In this document: positions 58,145 through 64,000 of the stretch, one piece after another
Layout of the letters: every line of letters starts with the position of its first letter
How positions within the stretch are numbered: the first letter of the stretch is position 1
Source: Panicum virgatum
Lineage: Eukaryota; Streptophyta; Magnoliopsida; Poales; Poaceae
DNA: 64,000 nucleotides
NCBI RefSeq assembly: GCF_016808335.1
Contig: NC_053143.1
Coordinates: 2,823,398-2,887,397, forward strand
Direction of reading: 5' to 3'
The notes under the pieces: model-generated
Seen by the model: only the letters and a program-made list of their open reading frames with translations
Databases searched by the model: none
What the model was told of the DNA's origin: nothing
Program-made: the position numbers and the translations under genes

Positions 58145-59740
58145 CTATCAAAGCCCAAGTCTACCCGATATTTTCAGAAATAAACTAAAACCGACAAATT
58201 ACCATCAAGAACAGCATTTGCAACGTCAGTTGCCTCCGCATGAGTAGGCCTGGGGTTGTCAGTCATACTGTCCACAACACAAGTGACGACAGCAGGTTTT
58301 CCAGCCATGTTGCACTTGTGCAGAGCAGACTTTTGAAACAAAAAGACCTGTGATAGAGAGGTAAGGATCAAATACCAAATAAAATAGTTGTAACGCAGGG
58401 ACAATTATCGCGTATTATAATGTTCTTGAATAGGCATGAGAGCTGCGCATCATTATATTACAAGTTGGAGAGAAAAAATAGTCCTTACAGTGCCCCTAGG
58501 GGCAAAGACGATTATTGAATCTTAAAATGAAATAAATAGATTATAACCTTCACATTGGAGACTGACACTAAAAGCTTATGCATATTGTCCATCTTCCCAC
58601 AATAGCTTAGGATTATGGTCAGCAGGTACATGCATAAAACATTAAAACTCAATCTGGTAACAAAGTCAAAGTTATAGACTTCTAGTGGTCAAGACTCAAG
58701 ACCTCACTAGTGCAGTTTCTAGAAAAAATACTTTTGACCCACTTGAAGTCCATGTAGTGTTGTGTGTGGTAGTAGGAGCCCAAACACGAGAGTACTGAAG
58801 TAGCCCAATCACGGGGAGAGTACTGAAGTTAAAAGATGTGTATGGCCACCATGCCTCAAAGGTTTGCATTGGGTGAATTAGTTGGTGCATCAATCTCAAC
58901 ACTAAGCTCCCCAAAACTAAATATCTAAAATAAGTGAGGTGCACTGCAAGAAAGTTAGATGAGAAAGACTACCTTCTCCAGTGGAAGATCAATTCCAAGG
59001 TTTTCGTCTTGATAGAATGATATCATCTGCCTCAGCCAGTATTTCGTCAAAATGATTCAGGCCCTGCAGAGCAATAAGAGTGGATTGATGGTAAAACATA
59101 TAATACTGGTTATAATAAGGTAAAAGGGTTATCGTGAAAATACCTCAACATTCTCAATTTTGGCAAAGATCTGAGTCTGGCTAAGATCACCCAATTTCAA
59201 GAGGAACTCCCATGCCTGTGTTGTAAAGAACAAATGTTGGCACTGTTGACAACCTTCTTCTCAAGTATAGAATGCAAACAAACAGAAGATACTGTATTCA
59301 AATATAGCAATGCTGGCTTTTTCATTGAAGAAACATAGATATTGCTTATAACTTAGAAGCACAACAATTAAAGAGGACAGACAGAATAACTCAAAATGCC
59401 TCCATGGTGTCATTAATGATCTAGCTGCCGCACATCTTCTGCATGTCTTGTGTAAGACAAAGAGAGGAAGTCAATCTTATTCACGGCATCCCATTCTCTG
59501 ATAACCTGAAAGAAGTTCATGCCTGTAAATCTTAAGGTGGACTAGAGGACAAAGATGCAACTTTACAATAATAAAGATAGTTTCAATTTAAAAAACTTTA
59601 TGCTGTTAAAAGGTGACATTCTAAACGAAATGAAAAGACACCAACACAACAGATACACAAGGATATATAGATACAATTTTAAGAGTAGTTCCTTACATCA
59701 TTATCCTCATCAGACAGCGTGGGTAGTGAGCATTTGGTGA

Positions 59741-60362
59741 AGTATTACTTGACTTTGGTTAAGACCAAAAGCCCAACATTATTTATTGTTAGTCAACATA
59801 GTAAAATAATTTCTAAGTAAATTCTCTTCATGGCAATTTTCCATAATTTTTTTAAAGGAATAATGCCCAAGCATTTAAATGGGGGAGATTATATTGACAA
59901 GAGGATTTTGACCAGTCATCTCGCATGGAATTATCCTCCTCGCTATACGTCGTCCCTCTTGTGGTGGGCAGTTGATGTATACGGAAACCTTGCACAAATA
60001 TTGCATTTATGAGATAAAAATGTTACAACACAAAGAAATCAAAACAGTTAGAAGTGTGCTGACTGCAGAGGGGAGAGAGAAAAAGTTCTAACCATTTCCA
60101 AATTACTGAAAAGATATGTCTTATGCACAGTTGCACTCATTATCAACAATCCAACCAAGGTCACAACGTGGATGCTATGATAGGAAAACAATCATCAGGG
60201 GGCATCTTGTAGCCCATCAATCAAAACAACATAGAAGTCAAGGGCTTGTTGTTGGAGCTTGTATGATATCAAAACCTTTTACACTGCTAACAGTGGGGGA
60301 ACAAGCTTAAATTATAGGAATAACCTCAAGGATCAAGAGGTCCAGGTCATATATTTTATCAC
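59741..60362. other. Sequence between the pyruvate kinase relic and the PPR tail duplication
   Basis: I looked here for the missing N-terminal pyruvate kinase exons and found none that I could defend. Only short frames occur. Confidence 0.4.
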
Positions 60363-60870
60363 CATGAGTGCAGGGTATCTTCACAAACAAGCAACAAAAT
60401 GCAGAGACTTAAGTACCAGTTAATTTGAAAGCTAATTCTGGTGTAAAGCTACAGAACAAAGCAAGTAAATGGGAAAATGATACTGCTGAGAATTTGATTC
60501 ATTTAACACAAAACTCATTTCTTGATCTCCTTGAGAAAATGATACTTTTCAGGCAAGGACTTTGCATGGTGCTGATATTCCTCCCTCGAGAAAACTTTGC
60601 ATGAGTGCAGGGTATCTTCACAAACAAGCAACAAAATGTAGAGACTTAACTGCTGCCAGTTAATTTGTAAATTGATTCTGCTGTAATGCTTAAAGATAAT
60701 TTTACCTAGAGATAAACACTTAACTGCACCAACACAGCAGCATTTCTCTAGAGAAAAACAAATGGGACAACAGAACATCATAAGTAAATTAGAGTACGGG
60801 ACATGAATAATCAGTTCAACAAATTAAGATGTACCATTTAGATGTATCAGCACTGTTGATAATTTGATTC
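60363..60870. repeat. Duplicated 3' end of the PPR gene
   Basis: The segment at about 60476-60596 resembles 60843-60967, the last codons and 3' flank of the PPR gene: the minus strand reads FSREEYQHHAKSLPEKYHFL against FSREEYRHHAKSLPEKYHFL. A second block (60363-60450) resembles 60600-60690 (catgagtgcagggtatcttc). The order is thus block B, tail copy, block B copy, gene tail, as expected for an unequal tandem duplication followed by loss of most of one gene copy. Confidence 0.8.
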
Positions 60871-60884
60871 ATTGAACACAACAC

Positions 60885-63155
60885 TCATTTATTGACATCC
60901 ACAAGAAAATGATACTTTTCAGGTAGGGATTTTGCATGGTGCCGATATTCCTCCCTCGAGAAAACTGATATTAGCAAGGAAGTAGTGGACGCCTCAAGTG
61001 AGAAGTTCATCTCATCAATTTTGGAGAGGTAAGCCCCAGCCCTCATTATATCACCTCTGTGCAAAAGCCTCCTAACAAGAGAATTTAGCATAAATGAGTC
61101 TGGAATGCATCCACTCTTTTCCATTGCTGAAAACAGATTGTCTGACTCTTCTAGCAACCCTTCTTTTATGAGATTTTGTATCATTAAGCTGTAGGTCACA
61201 ACATTTGGGACTAAACCATGGGCAGAGATAGTAGCGAACATATCCATAGCATCTTCCTTTCTGCCACTTTTGAAAAAAGCATCAATCATAATGCTGAAGG
61301 TAATGATGTCGAGTTGAAAATCCATAGAACATAGATTTTGAAATATTTTAAATGCCTCATCAACACAGTTATTTTTGCAAAGACCATTCAGAATTATGCT
61401 GTACGTGTAAATGTTCAACTGCATTCCACTTTTGATCATATTGACGTAGAGTTCTTTTGCTTCAGAAAACTTCCCAGACTGAAATAAACCATGAAGTACC
61501 GTGTTATAACTGACAATTCCAGGCTTAACTTCATTGCTTAACATTTCTCTGAATAGTCTAACTGCATCATCTATCCTGCCAGCTCTAGAATAGCCATGAA
61601 GCAAAGTATTATAAGAAAAGTCATCTGGTTTCAAGCCAACTCGGACCATATCATCAAGTAACTCTATAGCTTCCTTCATCCTACCAGCTAAGCAATAGCC
61701 ATCAATTAATGAATTATACGAGATAACATTAGGTCTCACACCTACACATACCATGAAGTCAAGGAGACTCTGAGCTTCCATGACCCATCCTCCATTGCAA
61801 AGGTTATGCATTATTGTGTTGAAAAATGTGGCATTGGGATGGATCCCTTGATTCAGCATTTCAGAAAATAATTCCTCAGCCTTGTCCCATTTGTCAACAG
61901 TGCACAGTCCATAAACTAGTGAGCCAAAAACAACGATATCAGGAGTCACCCCTTCATTGATCATCTGATTGAATTTAAGCATAGCCTCGTCCACTCTTCC
62001 CAACTTGCAAAGTGCGTCTATTATTGATGCATAGGTGACTACATCAGGACTCAACCCTTGCTGCCTCATCTGGTCAACTATATGCATAGCCTCATCTATC
62101 ATACCACCTTTAGTATACGCCCAGAGAACTATGTTAAAGGTATGATGGTTAGGTGAAATGTCATTTCCTGCCATCAAATCCATGAGGCCATGCATATCAG
62201 AAAGAGCTCCTTTGGTAGCATAACCATGAAGCAGAGTGCTATATGCAGTTACATCAGGTTTTATGCCCTTTTCAATCATAGAATCAAAAATCTTTCTAGC
62301 CTCTGTGCATCTTCCATTCTTGCAGTGATAGTCCAGCAGCAAACTACAAGTGAAAACATCTGGCTTATGACCATGTACGGTCATTTCTTTCAGCATTCGA
62401 ACCACCTGTTTCCACTGACCTGAAGAGCAATATCCATGGATCAGACAATTATATGTTTGAATATCTGGCTTGACACCTTTATGAATCATCTGCTGAAGGA
62501 CACCCTCGGCCCTATCAAGTGCTTGAGCTTTGCACAGGCCATCAATGACTATGGTGTACGTCACCACATCTGGTGGACAGCTATCGCCTCCATCATCTTC
62601 CATCATATGGAGCAGCTCAAGTGCCTCATCAACTCTCTTTTCATCACATAAACCCTTTAGAACTGTGGTGTATGAAAATACATCCGGCGTGCAGCCAAAC
62701 TGAGGCATTCGTCGGCTCAATATCTCCATGGCCTCACCCACCCTCTTTGCATCACAGAGACCTTTGAGAAGCGGACTGATGACTGTGCCCACCCTCCAGC
62801 CCGCCTTGAGGACGAGGCCAAAGGAGGCGAAACCAAGCTCCAGGCGTCCCATGCGGCAGAAGCAACCGATGAGGATGTTGTAGGTGATCTCATTGGGAGC
62901 CACCTTTTTTGGGGAGGCACGGGCCATCCGGTTGAAGAGGGAGACAACGAGCGCAGAGGTTGAGGAGCCCCTGTCCTGACCGCGAGAGAAAGCGGTGAGG
63001 ATCTGATTGATGGCGATCACTGAGGCTGGCCTAGCGTGGTGCAGCAATTCATCGAACAGCTTGACGTCGTCGTCTAGGCCAAGGTTTCCCGAGCGGAAGC
63101 GATCAGCGATGGCGCGCTCCAGCTCCAAGCAACGGTCGCGCACGCGGCGGGACAT
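60885..63155 (-). CDS. P-class pentatricopeptide repeat protein, Rf-like
   Basis: An intact single-exon gene of 756 codons. From about residue 90 to 700 it is an unbroken series of roughly 17-18 35-residue PPR motifs, for example PDVVTYTIVIDGLCKAQALD, PNVISYNSLIDGYCLAGRMK and PDDFSYNTLLHGYSRAGRID. The tail SREEYRHHAKSLPEKYHFL is typical of the Rf1 (restorer-of-fertility-like) group of grasses. The N-terminus MSRRVRDRCLELERAIADRF is Arg-rich and amphipathic, fitting mitochondrial import. I chose ATG 63155; a stop lies in frame upstream and the only earlier start would be GTG. Such proteins bind organelle RNA one base per motif, governed by residues 5 and 35. Some silence CMS transcripts. Which RNA this one binds cannot be told. 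A partial tail duplication lies downstream and a copia LTR about 360 bases upstream. Confidence 0.95.
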   Translation of the reverse strand: MSRRVRDRCLELERAIADRFRSGNLGLDDDVKLFDELLHHARPASVIAINQILTAFSRGQDRGSSTSALVVSLFNRMARASPKKVAPNEITYNILIGCFCRMGRLELGFASFGLVLKAGWRVGTVISPLLKGLCDAKRVGEAMEILSRRMPQFGCTPDVFSYTTVLKGLCDEKRVDEALELLHMMEDDGGDSCPPDVVTYTIVIDGLCKAQALDRAEGVLQQMIHKGVKPDIQTYNCLIHGYCSSGQWKQVVRMLKEMTVHGHKPDVFTCSLLLDYHCKNGRCTEARKIFDSMIEKGIKPDVTAYSTLLHGYATKGALSDMHGLMDLMAGNDISPNHHTFNIVLWAYTKGGMIDEAMHIVDQMRQQGLSPDVVTYASIIDALCKLGRVDEAMLKFNQMINEGVTPDIVVFGSLVYGLCTVDKWDKAEELFSEMLNQGIHPNATFFNTIMHNLCNGGWVMEAQSLLDFMVCVGVRPNVISYNSLIDGYCLAGRMKEAIELLDDMVRVGLKPDDFSYNTLLHGYSRAGRIDDAVRLFREMLSNEVKPGIVSYNTVLHGLFQSGKFSEAKELYVNMIKSGMQLNIYTYSIILNGLCKNNCVDEAFKIFQNLCSMDFQLDIITFSIMIDAFFKSGRKEDAMDMFATISAHGLVPNVVTYSLMIQNLIKEGLLEESDNLFSAMEKSGCIPDSFMLNSLVRRLLHRGDIMRAGAYLSKIDEMNFSLEASTTSLLISVFSREEYRHHAKSLPEKYHFLVDVNK

Positions 63156-63518
63156 GCCGACGGGGCACGGCACGGCCAGCAGCCCGGCGAGGAGACGGTA
63201 CTATTTGACCTGCTGCCCCTGGACCAAAAGCTTCTCAAATCTGCAATCCACCACCAGCAATTTACCAAAACAGAACAAATGGCAAACGATTTGACGTCAA
63301 ACTGCAAGTGCGGAAATTAAAAATTGCAATCTGTACCTCTCAATCAGGATTTTGCCTTGCGCTTGGCCTTCGTATGGCGGCGGAGGCTGGAGCAGAGCGG
63401 CGGCAAGGTGCTCCGCATCACTCGGACGACGTCGTAACCGAGGTGCCGGGCAGCCGGGGTTCTCTGTCGACGACGCCCGCGGCCGCGGCGGGCCGGCGAC
63501 GCGGAAGGCGAGCTAGGG
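63156..63518 (-). promoter_or_regulatory. Upstream region of the PPR gene
   Basis: Holds the leader and proximal promoter of the PPR gene between its ATG and the copia LTR. No clear TATA box is visible. The inner part is AT-rich and the part next to the LTR GC-rich. Confidence 0.35.
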
Positions 63519-63882
63519 TGTTAGATAAACCGATAAGCCTTTCCTATTTTTAGCTTTGCATGTTTATTTGGTGCATGCGCGCATGAACTCCGAGCTGTGG
63601 ACGTCGTGCGCGCGTAGATAGGTCGTGGTCGAGAATAGCTCGCCACGAACTCTGGCTCTCCGCCATTGGCGTCGTAGTGGGCGTAGGGATGGATGCGCAT
63701 CACACGCCGTGTGAAAGGTGGCCGAGTGGCCTTTGTATTCTTCTATTAATACACAATCAATTGCATCAGAAAAGCCGCCGGTTATTAGCAGCACCAAATC
63801 TTGTGTCCAAGTGTTCTCGCGTGCGTTCTAGTCACTGCTAGTGTCCTCGCCGCCGGCGTACATCGCCGTCCGGTGACTAACA
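63519..63882 (+). repeat. 5' LTR of the right-edge element
   Basis: Bounded by tgttag and ctaaca. It contains ctattaatac about 140 bases before its end, a possible core promoter or polyadenylation region. Confidence 0.75.
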
Positions 63883-64000
63883 ATTGGCATGAGAGCCACG
63901 TTCGAGGGACAGCGCCGCCGACATGTCGCCGAAGCCCCACGGGCGCTCGGCGGCACCAAAGGAGAAGGGAAGCGGTTCAGGCACAAAGACGCCGCCTCAC
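63519..64000 (+). mobile_element. Third copia-type LTR element, cut by the window edge
   Basis: A 364-base LTR (63519-63882) starts tgttag and ends ctaaca, a perfect 6-base inverted pair. It is followed at once by attggcatgagagcc, a two-mismatch version of the initiator tRNA-Met primer site. An ATG at 63923 opens a frame reading MSPKPHGRSAAPKEKG to the window end, presumably gag. The expected left target copy is taggg (63514-63518). Superfamily is inferred from LTR size and primer site only. Confidence 0.75.

Larger units (their letters stand above)
48052..59740 (-). pseudogene. Cytosolic-type pyruvate kinase, partial and broken
   Basis: Five or six consecutive exons of plant pyruvate kinase, read right to left: about 59740-59697 (LPTLSDEDND), 59505-59425 ([20 protein letters not shown]), 59215-59144 ([20 protein letters not shown]), 59063-58973 (GLNHFDEILAEADDIILSR), 58347-58203 ([20 protein letters not shown] to [12 protein letters not shown]) and 48140-48052 ([20 protein letters not shown]). 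Splice phases fit between most of them. Faults: the 58973 exon has one extra base, the 59425 exon ends CAG|CT instead of GT, conserved residues are changed (TDNPRPTH for the usual TDNLRPTR), and the N-terminal domain and C-terminal exons are absent. An intact enzyme makes pyruvate and ATP in glycolysis. One intron now holds a 9.9-kb nest of copia elements. Confidence 0.85.

Noticed and set aside
59930..60012. Possible further pyruvate kinase exon (IHQLPTTRGTTYSEEDN on the minus strand)
   Set aside because: Only faint resemblance to the LPTLSDEDK region, which is already present at about 59700.
63156..63173. Upstream extension of the PPR protein by six residues
   Set aside because: It would need a GTG start; an in-frame stop lies just upstream and the ATG at 63155 is good.

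Overview
This is nuclear DNA from a grass, most likely a panicoid (inference). The evidence is a set of spliced plant genes (UDP-glycosyltransferases, UBL5, a TRAUCO/ASH2-like SPRY protein, pyruvate kinase exons, an Rf-like PPR gene) spread thinly among many nested plant transposons. GC-rich first exons, CG-rich gene starts and Tat-type gypsy and copia elements are all typical of Poaceae. There are no bacterial or organellar operons, no CRISPR array, and no tRNA or rRNA gene that I could recognise.

Layout. 1-5.2 kb: an intact UDP-glycosyltransferase gene and, tail to tail with it, a paralogue carrying two frameshifts. 5.4-9.9 kb: a MITE, a truncated F-box/LRR fragment, low-complexity DNA and unassigned sequence. 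9.96-20.4 kb: a degenerate Ty3/gypsy element of Tat type with a perfect 5-bp target duplication (ctagc). It has decayed gag, no recognisable protease, RT, two RNase H domains and integrase, a 137-bp tandem array, and an extra gene on the opposite strand. 22.0-22.6 kb: a non-autonomous hAT element with a perfect 8-bp duplication. 22.9-28.1 kb: a Mutator-like element with about 375-bp terminal inverted repeats, a broken MURA transposase gene and a convergent GRF-zinc-finger/membrane gene. 29.5-39.5 kb: a RING-H2 gene split by a 9.5-kb non-coding LTR element with 3.4-kb LTRs (LARD type). The internal leader of that element holds a dense array of perfect hairpins. 40.1-46.2 kb: UBL5, whose probable 3'-UTR intron carries another hAT element, then the TRAUCO-like gene. 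48.0-59.7 kb: pyruvate kinase exons on the minus strand, one intron holding a Ty1/copia element (perfect ctatc duplication) whose own left LTR is split by a second copia element. 60.9-63.2 kb: an intact Rf-like PPR gene with a duplicated tail. 63.5-64.0 kb: the start of a third copia element, running off the window.

How it fits together. Probably functional cellular genes are the first UGT (plant secondary-product glycosylation), UBL5 (spliceosome-linked ubiquitin-like protein), the TRAUCO-like gene if its apparent frameshift is an artefact (H3K4 methyltransferase complex) and the PPR gene (organelle RNA processing, possibly fertility restoration). The second UGT, F-box fragment, RING gene and pyruvate kinase exons are broken. 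All transposon genes are visibly disabled except that the right-edge copia cannot be judged. All boundaries, splice sites and repeat matches were read by eye; no alignment or search was run.
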